A stretch of 64,000 nucleotides of DNA from Oreohelix idahoensis (GCA_024509875.1 JAMPIV010018776.1:124001-188000), one strand, 5' to 3'; positions 21,668 through 34,170 are shown, counted from the stretch's first letter. Notes: generated by a model not told the origin, from the sequence alone. Made by a program: numbers and translations.

Positions 21668-24097
21668 TGTGACGTACGTCTAGTTTGACAAGTGAATTCT
21701 CCCTGATATGATGGATGATTTAAAGGGACTTTAGCTTTTCATAACATTAGAACCCCTGAACATTTGGTGTAACTTTTCGTTTGCCAGAACTCATTCCACC
21801 GGGACTCATTTAGTAGGCGGCACGAGATCAAAGAGTCAGACCGAGGGATTTTAGGGGAGACTATCGGCGTTATCAAAGACAGTAGTGGTCCCTGATACGA
21901 GACGCAGTTGCTTGCCGCTATTTTCGCGTCTCGGTGTCAATCGAGGAACCGAGCGAACGGGGGAAAGCGAAACGGGCAGCAGCGAGCGGATACGAAGACC
22001 AGGGGGCGGCTTTTTCTCTTGATTTGGCGGTCAGATCCCCAAAAGTTCGTGAGATCAAATAAGCTGTCAAGTTTATCATGTCCCACTCAACTTACATTCC
22101 ATTTTAGCTAAATAGACCATGAAGAACTAGACACGTTATCACTCGCTGGCCAGACCTTTACAGAAGCACTAGCTTTATTGAAATCTTGTTATAGATTTTC
22201 CCCTGGATTTTATATATATATTTGCAGTGATTTCTAGTCTGTGCAAAGCGGTAATATATATATTGTGTAAAGTGATCAGTGGTCTAGTTCAGTCATTCTA
22301 TTTCAATGGATTTTGTGTTAATTTAAATCTATTAAATTAAACCATCTCAATAGTTCCAGTTGTAAATATAATGATCTATCTATCATATTATTTCAAAAGA
22401 TAATAGATGCTTAAATTAACTTTTAAAGTCGCGAAGGAATTTATAATTAATAAATTCAGTTAAGTCCTAGTTTTATAGATGTGTGTTTTTAACCACTAGA
22501 ACTCGCGCAGTGTTTATTAAATACATAATTAAATACGCGAGCATATATATAATAGGCTTAACGGGAAATTCATCGCGCTTTAGAAGGTTATTTGTTTTCG
22601 GTATATTACATGTCTTTTTTTCTTTCATACAGAGTGATCGTAACCTGTGCGATCCCAGCATTAAGAAAGCAATAAAGAAATCAATCTAAGCAAGGCAAAG
22701 CATAAACAGTGTGTAGAGTTCCCCTGACGCAGAACTTGTTGAGACTGTGTAAATTTTTAATCTTTGAGGCGATTCTATGTTTGGAATTCCGCTATCTAAC
22801 TTATAGCAAAGAAAGCACACCCAAAGACAAATTTAACGCACCATCAAACAACTTAAGTCGTAACGGGAAGAAGAACACTGGCCCGAGCTTTGTTAGTTTA
22901 CTGACACAGAGAGATAATTCATAATTTCCTGAACAGTGATGTGACTAGTTTTCTCACTGGACTTAAACCATACCTCACGGATAAAGTGTACCAGCACGCG
23001 TAAGAATTTTATTATCAACGGCATAGTCAAATAGACCACACCATCCTCACCCCGGTATCAGAGACCGTGCCCTCCCATAGAAACTGTTATTAAGAAAAGA
23101 GACACAACTACAGATTCATTTTCCAGCGATTACGGGATCCTTTTATGTGCTGACCGCCTACCCGCTAATCTGGGGCTAGAACTTGAACAAACACTCATAC
23201 ATTTAGTTTGAGGTGTAACTGCTGTTGTGTTATTCTATGGAGTGCAAGATTTTTTCACAATCGGTAAGTGAGAGCAAGATGAGTGAAGGCCTTTACTAGC
23301 GCGTGTATGAATGACAGGAAATTAATTCTTTTGTGTGACCATTTTGTTAACTTGCTTACCTGGTAACATATATCTTTTCTGTATACCCTACATTGTTCCT
23401 TTAAGTGGGATAGTTGATAATTTGTTAACTCTGTTTAAAACCACCTCCTTTCCATTTGCTTACTAAAGGGAAGAACAGCTGGGAAGAACAGTTTTTTTCT
23501 ATCACCTATACCTAATTTTGTAACACCTCTTTCAGAGTAATTAACTTCACTGTTAGGTTAACGTACCTATGTTCCTGATATTATCTATCTTTGGACTGGG
23601 TTTATCTTTGTCTAATAAGCGGGAAGGGCTTAGTCGATACCAATCTTCTTCACCCCTCCCAAACTTGTTATTTGCATTTGTGTACGTATGATAATTTATG
23701 TAATATCTGATATTTTTAGTGATTGATGTTTAAAGTGAATAAAATCACATAAACTCTTTTAGTTCTGTGTGTTGTATATACCCAAAGCCCAACTTTTCCC
23801 CTATTCGTTTAATATAGTTTGTATCTACATCGTCTGTGTGTGTGAAAAACACCAAATCGGTGTGAGCGCAGATGCGTGACTGGAAAACTGGCAAATAATT
23901 GTTTGACCAGGAGAGTGAAAGAGAAGATTGAGAGAAGCGATTTGTCGTAAATAAGTCTGTCTTTACTCTCCCCCAGCACGCTGTGAAGCAACTATTTAAT
24001 ATCTACATTTCTATCACTGAGCTTTCCATGATCATTTTCCACTCTAAACCGGACCACTATTTCTACGACTCTTTTCTCTCAAAATAAATTTACGACA
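21668..24097 (+). repeat. 5' LTR of element 2
   Basis: Starts TGTGACG, ends TTTACGACA. It contains a TATA-like run (TTTATATATATATTTG near 22209-22224) and an AATAAA at 23738-23743, candidates for promoter and polyadenylation signal. The short frames 21908-22111, 22483-22689 and 22709-22924 recur in the other LTR and show no known domain. Confidence 0.94.
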
Positions 24098-24102
24098 ATA
24101 TT

Positions 24103-24120
24103 TGGGGGCTCGTCTGGGAT
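24103..24120 (+). promoter_or_regulatory. Primer binding site, tRNA-Pro type (element 2)
   Basis: TGGGGGCTCGTCTGGGAT, one base different from the element 1 site, lies 5 nt inside the LTR end at 24097. Both elements therefore use the same kind of primer. Confidence 0.88.
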
Positions 24121-24903
24121 AATTTGGAGATACATTTGATGCACACATATTTGTGGGCTGGTTCTGGGATCTTGAGCTACATTTGAGGCAATCGCATAGC
24201 CGGGATAAAGATATTTTGAGTCTGATTTAGTCTGGGTCTAACTAGGTAGAGTGTGAATGATTTGTTTTTGTGAATTAGGGAAATAAATAAATAATTACAC
24301 CCCTAGACAAACGTTCTTTAAGTATTTGGGTTGTCCACACAGCATATTTACAGGTTGTTTTCTCTCCACAGCAGTAGAAAGTACAGATAAACAAATATAT
24401 TTGCTATTATAATTATCCTCTGGCGGAGATAATTCAATTTCTTTCTTTATAAGAGTTGCTGGGATTGCGTGATTGTTTTACAGTCACAAAGGTTTTTGAA
24501 GTTAAAAAGAGTTGAGCTTAGCTAAAGACGGATTGTTCTGATTTTGAAAAATTAAGTTAACAACGTCTCATCTCAATAATTGACTTTAGGGACGGAGTTT
24601 GTTGTCAGAGATTAAAAATTTAGTGGAAATTTTTTTTTCTTTTAAATTGTTTTAATATAAATTTTTCTCGACTGCTAGTAAAAGTAGATTCTTTTCCAGT
24701 GTAACTTACCATTTAGTGGCATAGTCGCTTGCGTTTAGAGCCTTAATTGCCAGATAATAGCAGCGATAAGTTTGCACAGTACAGGTAGGAGGTAACACAG
24801 GTAAATTTATACTTGTGTTTTTTTCTCGTAGCGGTTCAGAGTTCCTTCCTTTCGCGTTGCTTCTTACTAGTTCTCTAGGCATACTTCATCTTATTCTTTA
24901 ATA

Positions 24904-25281
24904 ATGGCAGAGAGGATAAAGATGAGGTCCATCTTGAGGCTGGAAGCGAAAGAGGCAGGATTAGATGCAGAAGCTGCAAACGCGTTTATTAACCAGGAAT
25001 TGGAAATATATGACGCGGAGCAACAGAGAGCCGAAGCTGAGAGGAAGGCGGAGCAACAGAGAGCCGAAGCTGAGAGGAAGGCGGAGCAACAGAGAGCAGA
25101 AGCTGAGAGGAAGGAAGAGAAAGAAAGAACAGAGAGGAGAGAAGCCCAGGAGAGGGCAGATAAGAAAGAAGCGGAAGAACGTCTTTTGGAACAGAAGAAA
25201 ATTGAAGCAGAGATGGAAACTCGCAGAGAGAGAGAGAGAGAGACAAGGAAAGACAGCATCAACTGGCGCTTAAGGCTCTAG
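24904..25281 (+). pseudogene. gag: Element 2 gag, N-terminal coiled-coil part
   Basis: Starts with ATG at 24904 after an 806-bp leader. MAERIKMRSILRLEAKEAGL is followed by three exact or near-exact 11-residue repeats (AEQQRAEAERK, a 33-bp DNA repeat at about 25015-25113), then E/R-rich helix. A GA dinucleotide tract around 25224-25244 shifts the frame, which ends in an unrelated tail at 25281. One GA unit fewer would run on into the capsid frame. Length variation at this tract between copies is likely. Confidence 0.82.
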
Positions 25282-26255
25282 AGAGTCGGGGCGCCTCTAC
25301 TTCGACTAACGGAGAGCCGTCTTCGCCCCAGTCTCAATCAATGGACCTCTCCAGTACTCAATCTGCCCAATTAACTGCTATGTCGTTTTCTTTAGAATCT
25401 TTTCCTAGCCCTAACGAAAAAATTGACAGCTACCTAGAAAAATTCGAGAGACTCGCGAATCTTTATGGGTTAGAGAGTACCCGCTGGGCGCTCAAACTTT
25501 CAACGTCACTGAAAGGCAATGCTTATGACGTGTACACAAAGCTGGGACCGAACCAACATGATTACGACATGTTGAAAAAGGCCTTACTACAGCAGTTTGA
25601 GATGACTGCCCGAAAGTTTCTGCAGTTGTTCAGAAACAGCCGAAAAGAGAGCACGGAAACATTTCCCCAGTTCTCTTCACGTCTCACGGGTTATCTGACA
25701 AAGTGCATTGAATTATCTGACCTACCTCTTTCATATGAGGGACTCCTCGAACTTGTTCTTGTGGAGCAGATAAAATCCACTTTGTCGAATGAAACACGTA
25801 GATTTTTGGCGGAACAGGGGGCAGTCAGGCTTGAAGACATACTCAATAAAGCCGAACGTTATAGCAATGCAATGGCCGAACTTCCCAGCACTAAACGTAA
25901 ACCCACCGATGAGCCATCTCGAAAACAGAATCTAGAGCAGGCATCCTATTCTTTTACTTCCTCTCAACATTATAACCAACGAGATAACAATACCCAGAAA
26001 CCCCCCCAGGAAAAATCGAAATTCTACAAAACCCGATACCCCCCAACACAAATTCTGATCAACCCAACAAGCCTACGTGGCAGCGCGTCCACCAAGGTCA
26101 AGGAAAAGGGAAGACCCCTACACCAGGAACGTCTGATCAGGGCAAACAAACCGGTGCAAACCGCATTGGATGTTTGCATACAGCCTCGAAAGGTAGAGTC
26201 AATGTCAGTGATTCTCAACCTGAGGGGGACCGACCCTCAACTCGAGGAACTGTAA
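25246..26255 (+). CDS. gag: Element 2 gag, capsid-like part
   Basis: The frame is open from the GA tract; the first ATG is at 25341. It contains SLESFPSPNEKIDSYLEKFERLANLYGL and LKGNAYDVYTKLG, then TFPQFSSRLTGYLTKCIELSDLP and RFLAEQGAVRLEDILNKAERY, matching element 1 gag region by region. The C-terminal 80 residues are basic and proline-rich. I see no CCHC knuckle in this frame, unlike element 1. It overlaps the pol frame by 82 bp or more, with pol in the -1 frame, so pol is probably made by a -1 shift. A CCCCCCA heptamer lies near 26040-26046, with weak fit to known slip sites. Confidence 0.82.
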
Positions 26256-29200
26256 TTTTGAACGGTACCTCTACTACTTGTCTTTTTGACACTGGATTAA
26301 GTTTTGATTGTATTGTCGCTAGGCACCTAGTCAAACCCGGTCAGGAGACAGAGGAAACCGTCAAACTTAGTGGAGTTTTCAGGAGTGATGCACCCAGGAC
26401 GCTTCCTATCGCACTGGTAGAAATACACTCTGACTTTGTCAGAGGAGTTATTAAAGCGGCCATAATGGATGATCCGATCTACCCAGTTATCCTGGGATGT
26501 AGATATGTGTTCATTGGAAGACCTAAGGAGCCGATTGTGGCAGCGGTAACCACAAGAGGGCAAGCCAAGAAGGAGAGGGAGCCTGCGCCAAACTTGTTGC
26601 CGAATGAACTGAAGGAGGCGCAACAAAAGGACCCTACTCTGGCACCCTGCTTTAAAAAACTGCCCATGGCTAAGGACCCCAGACACAACGGAGACATCTT
26701 TTCTAAGGATGGTGTATTGTATCGTAGAACGGGCAACTCGAACACGGGGAATAACCAGCTCCTAGTACCGACGCAGTACAGAAACCAGATCTTAGAAATG
26801 GGGCACTCTCTTCCCTTTAGCGGACACATGGGACAAAACGCCACTATTCAGCGAATAAAAAACCACTATTGGTGGCCAGGAATGAACTCTGACATTGTCA
26901 GGTATGTGAAATCCTGCGCCCAGTGCCAACGGGTAGCACCCAAGCACTTGACACCCCCAGTACCTATGGGGCAAATGCCAATAGTAGGGACTCCATTTGA
27001 ACGGGTTGCAGTCGACATTATTGGTCCTCTGGAAAAGACCAAAAGAAGGAACAGGTTCATCCTGACCTTAGTTGACACTTGCACTATGTGGGCCGAAGCC
27101 GTACCGCTACCATGCACTAATTCCAAGCATGTCGCAGAAGCCCTTGTGCAAATTTTTACACGGTTGGGATTCCCTCAACAAGTTTTGACGGACAATGGAT
27201 CCCAATTCCGTAGCCTGTTAATGGAGGAGATCTTTAAGATCTTGAGGGCCAAACATATCCACACAAGTCCCTACTATCCGGCCGGAAATGGGCTCGTGGA
27301 ACGTTTTAACGGTACCCTCACCATGATGTTACGTAAGCTGGGTCAGGAGAAACCGGAAGACTGGGACCAATATATATCGGCTGCCTTATTCGCCTACCGA
27401 GAGGTACCCCAAGCGTCTACGGGTTTTGCGCCAGCTACACTTTTATTTGGCAGACCTATTAAGGGGCCACTAGAAGCCTTACTTCGGTCCCTGACAGACC
27501 AGAAGGCTGACGAGACAGTCGTCTCTGCAAGCAAGTATGTATCTGAGCTTAAGGAAAGGCTAAAGCTAGGATGGGATCTAGCTACTACCAACCTTAAGAA
27601 AGCCCGCGCTAAAATTACTAAAAGATACAACAAAGCTGCAAAAGAGAGAGAACTACAACCAGGGGAGAAAGTCCTATTGCTACTTCCAACCGGAAGCAAT
27701 AAACTTCGCATCGGATGGCAAGGACCGTTTACCGTCCTTAAAAAGATCTCACGTACCAACTACAAGATCTCCATCAAAGGAAAGGAGAAGGTCTTCCACA
27801 TAAATCTGCTAAAGAAATATTTGGAAAGACCAGTGCCATCCTCCGAGCATCTCCTGGCTGTCGCCATAGCAACGGAAGACGAGGAAGATGATGATGGTTG
27901 CATGGAGTATCCATTGCAACCCACAGAATCCTTTAAAGATGTCAAGTTCGGCGACAATCTCTCACCAAAACAACAAACAGAAACTAGGGCTCTACTAAAA
28001 CAGTACAGTGCAGTCTTAACGGATGTACCTGGTCGAACAAATCTCATTGAATTTGATATGAAATTAACAAACGAGACCCCTGTTCAAACCAGAGTTTACC
28101 CCATCCCGTATGCTAAAGCTGATGCACTTCGCGGAGAAATAGACAAGCTGCGTCAGGCAGGAATTATCAGTGAGTCTACATCTCCTTACAGCTCGAGTGT
28201 AGTGCTGTTGCAGAAGCCCAATAAGGAAGTTCGGCTGTGCATTGATTACAGGTTGCTAAACGCTGTAACGGAATTCCAGCCCGAACCTCTCCAAACTGTT
28301 TCTGAGTTGTTCACCAAGCTCAGCAAAGCTAAGATCTTCTCCAAGATTGACCTCAGCAAAGGTTATTATCAAATACCAGTCAAGGAGGAAATTAAACCTT
28401 TGTTAGCTTTCAGCACTAGTGAAGGACATTACACATTTAACGTGATGCCGTTCGGTTTGCATAACGCACCAGGAGTGTTCACCAGGATGATGAGGAAGCT
28501 TCTAGAACCTTTGCAAAGTCCCCATATCCATAATTTTATGGATGACATATTAATTGCATCGGAAACCTATGAAGAACATATTGCTACGGTTGCTATGCTC
28601 CTCAGGAGACTACAGGAAACGGGTCTCACAGCCAGACCTAGCAAATGTCTCATCGGGTTTGAACAGTTAGACTTCCTGGGGCACACTATTTCTCACGGAT
28701 GCAGTTGGCCTATTAAGAAGAACGTGGAGAAAATAGTGGCAGCAAAAAGACCCCGAACGAAGAAAGACGTACGTTCCTTCATATCGCTATGTGCATACTA
28801 TCAGAAGTACATCCAGAACTTCAACGGACTGACGGCACCGCTGACTGACCTCACAAAGAAAGGTTGTCCTGATAAGGTCATATGGGATCAAAAGTGCGAA
28901 CACGCGTATAGCACTTTGAAAGGACAGTTGTCTGCATACCCCATCTTGAGGTTGCCTGACCTCAAGAAACCTTTTGTACTGAGAGTCGACGCGTCAGGTC
29001 AGGGCATCGGGTCAACACTGCTTCAAGCCGATGACAGTGACCTGAACATGCTATTTCCAGTTGCCTACGGCAGTCGGAAATTAAATAAAGCGGAACGGAA
29101 CGACAGCGTAGTTGAAAGGGAATGTCTTGCTCTGATTGACGGTATCAGACGCCATCATGAGTTTCTTTATAGTACATCTTTCACGGTGCAAACAGACCAC

Positions 29201-29425
29201 GCTCCGTTAGCATTTCTTGGTGCCAATAAAGAATTTAACGCAAGGATCATGCGTTGGGCGCTTCTTTTAAGCGTTTATTCTTTCAAAGTGGAATATATTC
29301 CGGGAAGACAGAATGTCGGGGCTGATTTCCTGAGTAGAAACTGGTCTACAGAGGAAGAAGAGCAAACTGAAGATACCACTCATCCTAAAATCACCAATCA
29401 GGTCACCTCCATTGTCAAAAAATGA
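26174..29425 (+). CDS. pol: Element 2 pol: protease-integrase-RT-RNase H
   Basis: An intact 1083-codon frame. Protease: LFDTG with Asp about residue 39. Integrase: HX6H and CX2C zinc finger (about 210-245), then catalytic D (VAVDIIGP, about 280), D (VLTDNGSQF, about 338) and E (GLVERFNGT, about 375), then the GPF module (GWQGPFTVLKKISRTNYKI, about 515). Reverse transcriptase begins about 630, with CIDYRLLN, DLSKGYYQIPV, MPFGLHNAP and FMDDILIAS (about 790). RNase H has RVDASGQGIGS (about 938), VERECLAL and QTDHAPL. Ordinary Ty3/gypsy elements put integrase last; here it precedes RT, the Gmr1 arrangement. The frame is open upstream of the first ATG and overlaps gag, so the true N terminus is set by frameshifting. 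All catalytic residues are present. Confidence 0.95.
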   Translation: MHTASKGRVNVSDSQPEGDRPSTRGTVILNGTSTTCLFDTGLSFDCIVARHLVKPGQETEETVKLSGVFRSDAPRTLPIALVEIHSDFVRGVIKAAIMDDPIYPVILGCRYVFIGRPKEPIVAAVTTRGQAKKEREPAPNLLPNELKEAQQKDPTLAPCFKKLPMAKDPRHNGDIFSKDGVLYRRTGNSNTGNNQLLVPTQYRNQILEMGHSLPFSGHMGQNATIQRIKNHYWWPGMNSDIVRYVKSCAQCQRVAPKHLTPPVPMGQMPIVGTPFERVAVDIIGPLEKTKRRNRFILTLVDTCTMWAEAVPLPCTNSKHVAEALVQIFTRLGFPQQVLTDNGSQFRSLLMEEIFKILRAKHIHTSPYYPAGNGLVERFNGTLTMMLRKLGQEKPEDWDQYISAALFAYREVPQASTGFAPATLLFGRPIKGPLEALLRSLTDQKADETVVSASKYVSELKERLKLGWDLATTNLKKARAKITKRYNKAAKERELQPGEKVLLLLPTGSNKLRIGWQGPFTVLKKISRTNYKISIKGKEKVFHINLLKKYLERPVPSSEHLLAVAIATEDEEDDDGCMEYPLQPTESFKDVKFGDNLSPKQQTETRALLKQYSAVLTDVPGRTNLIEFDMKLTNETPVQTRVYPIPYAKADALRGEIDKLRQAGIISESTSPYSSSVVLLQKPNKEVRLCIDYRLLNAVTEFQPEPLQTVSELFTKLSKAKIFSKIDLSKGYYQIPVKEEIKPLLAFSTSEGHYTFNVMPFGLHNAPGVFTRMMRKLLEPLQSPHIHNFMDDILIASETYEEHIATVAMLLRRLQETGLTARPSKCLIGFEQLDFLGHTISHGCSWPIKKNVEKIVAAKRPRTKKDVRSFISLCAYYQKYIQNFNGLTAPLTDLTKKGCPDKVIWDQKCEHAYSTLKGQLSAYPILRLPDLKKPFVLRVDASGQGIGSTLLQADDSDLNMLFPVAYGSRKLNKAERNDSVVERECLALIDGIRRHHEFLYSTSFTVQTDHAPLAFLGANKEFNARIMRWALLLSVYSFKVEYIPGRQNVGADFLSRNWSTEEEEQTEDTTHPKITNQVTSIVKK

Positions 29426-29426
29426 A

Positions 29427-29464
29427 ACATGAAAAATGGTTTCATGTCTAAAAGTGGGGACGAT
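29427..29464 (+). promoter_or_regulatory. Post-pol stem-loop and polypurine tract (element 2)
   Basis: Just after the stop codon, CATGAAA-AATGG-TTTCATG forms a perfect 7-bp inverted repeat (about 29429-29447). It is followed by AAAAGTGGGGACGA next to the 3' LTR, the likely plus-strand primer. Confidence 0.65.
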
Positions 29465-31896
29465 TGCGACGTACGTCTAGTTTGACAAGTGAATTCTCCC
29501 TGATATGATGGATGATTTAAAGGGACTTTAGCTTTTCATAACATTAGAACCCCTGAACATTTGGTGTAACTTTTCGTTTGCCAGAACTCATTCCACCGGG
29601 ACTCATTTAGTAGGCGGCACGAGATCAAAGAGTCAGACCGAGGGATTTTAGGGGAGACTATCGGCGTTATCAAAAACAGTAGTGGTCCCTGATACGAGAC
29701 GCAGTTGCTTGCCGCTATTTTCGCGTCTCGGTGTCAATCGAGGAACCGAGCGAACGGGGGAAAGCGAAACGGGCAGCAGCGAGCGGATACGAAGACCAGG
29801 GGGCGGCTTTTTCACTTGATTTGGCGGTCAGATCCCCAAAAGTTCGTGAGATCAAATAAGCTGTCAAGTTTATCATGTCCCACTCAACTTACATTCCATT
29901 TTAGCTAAATAGACCATGAAGAACTAGACACGTTATCACTCGCTGGCCAGACCTTTACAGAAGCACTAGCTTTATTGAAATCTTGTTATAGATTTTCCCC
30001 TGGATTTTATATATATATTTGCAGTGATTTCTAGTCTGTGCAAAGCGGTAATATATATATATTGTGTAAAGTGATCAGTGGTCTAGTTCAGTCATTCTAT
30101 TTCAATGGATTTTGTGTTAATTTAAATCTATTAAATTAAACCATCTCAATAGTTCCAGTTGTAAATATAATGATCTATCTATCATATTATTTCAAAAGAA
30201 AATAGATGCTTAAATTAACTTTTAAAGTCGCGAAGGAATTTATAATTAATAAATTCAGTTAAGTCCTAGTTTTATAGATGTGTGTTTTTAACCACTAGAA
30301 CTCGCGCAGTGTTTATTAAATACATAATTAAATACGCGAGCATATATATAATAGGCTTAACGGGAAATTCATCGCGCTTTAGAAGGTTATTTGTTTTCGG
30401 TATATTACATGTCTTTTTTTCTTTCATACAGAGTGATCGTAACCTGTGCGATCCCAGCATTAAGAAAGCAATAAAGAAATCAATCTAAGCAAGGCAAAGC
30501 ATAAACAGTGTGTAGAGTTCCCCTGACGCAGAACTTGTTGAGACTGTGTAAATTTTTAATCTTTGAGGCGATTCTATGTTTGGAATTCCGCTATCTAACT
30601 TATAGCAAAGAAAGCACACCCAAAGACAAATTTAACGCACCATCAAACAACTTAAGTCGTAACGGGAAGAAGAACACTGGCCCGAGCTTTGTTAGTTTAC
30701 TGACACAGAGAGATAATTCATAATTTCCTGAACAGTGATGTGACTAGTTTTCTCACTGGACTTAAATCATACCTCACGGATAAAGTGTACCAGCACGCGT
30801 AAGAATTTTGTTATCAGCGGCATAGTCAAATAGACCACACCATCCTCACCCCGGTATCAGAGACCGTGCCCTCCCATAGAAACTGTTATTAAGAAAAGAG
30901 ACACAACTACAGATTCATTTTCCAGCGATTACGGGATCCTTTTATGTGCTGACCGCCTACCCGCTAATCTGGGGCTAGAACTTGAACAAACACTCATACA
31001 TTTAGTTTGAGGTGTAACTGCTGTTGTGTTATTCTATGGAGTGCAAGATTTTTTCACAATCGGTAAGTGAGAGCAAGATGAGTGAAGGCCTTTGCTAGCG
31101 CGTGTATGAATGACAGGAAATTAATTCTTTTGTGTGACCATTTTGTTAACTTGCTTACCTGGTAACATATATCTTTTCTGTATACCCTACATTGTTCCTT
31201 TAAGTGGGATAGTTGATAATTTGTTAACTCTGTTTAAAACCACCTCCTTTCCATTTGCTTACTAAAGGGAAGAACAGCTGGGAAGAACAGATTTTTTCTA
31301 TCACCTATACCTAATTTTGTAACACCTCTTTCAGAGTAATTAACTTCACTGTTAGGTTAACGTACCTATGTTCCTGATATTATCTATCTTTGGACTGGGT
31401 TTATCTTTGTCTAATAAGCGGGAAGGGCTTAGTCGATACCAAGCTTCTTCACCCCTCCCAAACTTGTTATTTGCATTTGTGTACGTATGATAATTTATGT
31501 AATATCTGATATTTTTAGTGATTGATGTTTAAAGTGAATAAAATCACATAAACTCTTTTAGTTCTGTGTGTTGGATATACCCAAAGCCCAACTTTTCCCC
31601 TATTCGTTTAATATAGTTTGTATCTACATCGTCTGTGTGTGTGAAAAACACCAAATCGGTGTGAGCGCAGATGCGTGACTGGAAAACTGGCAAATAATTG
31701 TTTGACCAGGAGAGTGAAAGAGAAGATTGAGAGAAGCGATTTGTCGTAAATAAGTCTGTCTTTACTCTCCTCCAGCACGCTGTGAAGCAACTATTTAATA
31801 TCTACATTTCTATCACTGAGCTTTCCATCATCATTTTCCACTCTAAACCGGACCACTATTTCTACGACTCTTTTCTCTCAAAATAAATTTACGACA
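29465..31896 (+). repeat. 3' LTR of element 2
   Basis: Begins TGCGACG where the 5' LTR has TGTGACG, and ends ACGACA before the AAAAG duplication. Differences from the 5' LTR are isolated substitutions and a 2-bp TA-repeat length change near 30055. Confidence 0.94.
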
Positions 31897-31901
31897 AAAA
31901 G

Positions 31902-32735
31902 TATCCGCGATACATGGTAAAAGTAGTCCTATAACATTCATTTCACTGTACTAGGTCACAGTTTTATGAGGTGGGAGAGCTAGTTCCCTTCTTAGCTGCC
32001 TTTTGTTTTTCCTAACTCAAGAGCCGTGTCAGGTGCCCATTTACAACGTTCGATGAAAAGGGTTAGATCTGAGATGAGTATATGAAGAACCAGTCTCAGA
32101 CCTAGTCCGTACTCCCCGAAATCACGTCAAGATCTGCTAGAACTGAGAAGTTATCCAGAGGGCTGCCTCTTATTAGAAGTAATCGGCCGCAACATAATTT
32201 GATAACAGAAGAGAAGTCATAGCTAACCGCCATTGTGAGCGCTTGATAGATCGAAGCTCAAAACCCAGCCGCAGATTCCTAGTACCACTGTTCTGATGGT
32301 GCGTTTGTAAATTTTAGATTGTTAAGCTTACAGCATACATTAGTCTTGTGTTAAGTAATGTATAATTAAAATTGATATCCATTTCAAATTAACGTGACGC
32401 TAATTGGTTTCGAAACCGGTACCTTTGCATCGAGAAGCAAGCGTCCTAACTACTATGCCACTCGAAGCTCCAAAGGTAAAAGTAGTCTCGTAGCAGATAT
32501 TGTCGCAGGAGAGTGAATTGTTTGAGACTTCAATATTCTAGTCTCATAGTTATGAGGCGGGGACGACCTGTTCCCTTCCTCGCAACCTTTACACTTCTTA
32601 ACTCGAGAGCAAAGTCAAGTACCTATTTACAGGTGGATTCTGGTGTTACCTGGTTTCGAAACGTGTACCTTTGCCACGGGAAGCAAGCGCTAATCACTCT
32701 GTCATTATACTCTCCGCGCGACTATACAAAACCAA
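31902..32735 (-). repeat. Two related diverged tRNA-SINE copies
   Basis: Segments near 31910-32030 and 32474-32640 share GGTAAAAGTAGTC, TTATGAGG and AACTCRAGAGC-type stretches. tRNA-like heads on the minus strand lie at about 32401-32465 (B box region GGTTTCGAAACC, A box region TGGCATAGTAG) and about 32650-32715. The left copy seems interrupted around 32050-32390. No clean target duplication was found. Confidence 0.5.
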
Positions 32736-32769
32736 ATTTCACCTTTCCTTCAGTCAATTGACGTGTACT

Positions 32770-32936
32770 TATAAACATCACTTTAAGATTATGCGAGAGT
32801 TGCGTCATTTCTGTACTTTTGTACGGTGCGGAACGCTGGAGAGTAACAGAAAAGAAAATATCCAAATTGTCCTCTTTTCACACAACCTGCCTAACGAACA
32901 CTCTCTGAATTTTTTGGCCGAATGTGGCGAGATAAA
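32770..32936 (+). pseudogene. LINE B fragment (RT C-terminal region)
   Basis: In the best frame the translation resembles LLYGAERWRVTEKKISKLSS, clearly the same as LLYGAECWRVTEKEMSKLSS in the LINE B copies at 42758 and near 50400. It is short, frameshifted and stop-containing, so it is an old remnant. Confidence 0.72.
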
Positions 32937-33259
32937 AGTTAGATAATAATTAGTTATGGCGTGATGGAGAATGGACAGAAAATTAATTCCTAGAACTGAG
33001 AAGAGAGCTGGTGAACAAAATGAAGTATTGGCACAGAACAAGTGAGGTAGTTAACTGCACAGTCTAGATGGTAGCTGTAGAAGAGAGTTGTTAAGTAAGT
33101 CACCTTCTCCCAAGATCTATCCAATGCTTCCAAGTGTGTGATATTAGTATGTGATTTCAGCTCATATTTATTCCCTACCAAGTTAAATTATTACTCGTCT
33201 AAACCTCACAACAAAGTTATAACTGGAAGTTAAGAAATTCAATAACTGCAGTTATAAAA

Positions 33260-34170
<911 letters not shown>

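Larger units (their letters stand above)
21668..31896 (+). mobile_element. LTR retrotransposon element 2 (Gmr1-like), near-intact, 10.2 kb
   Basis: Two near-identical LTRs (2430 and 2432 bp) bracket gag and a 1083-codon pol frame. The target duplication AAAAG is present at 21663-21667 and 31897-31901. A proline-type primer site follows the 5' LTR, and a purine-rich tract (AAAAGTGGGGACGA) precedes the 3' LTR. Pol order is protease, integrase, RT, RNase H, as described for Gmr1-type elements, while the RT itself is Ty3/gypsy-like. LTRs differ by few substitutions, so insertion is recent. The only obvious lesion is in gag at a GA repeat. Confidence 0.96.

Noticed and set aside
22483..22689. 68-codon frame repeated at 30282-30488
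   Set aside because: Same reason: inside the LTRs of element 2, no known domain.
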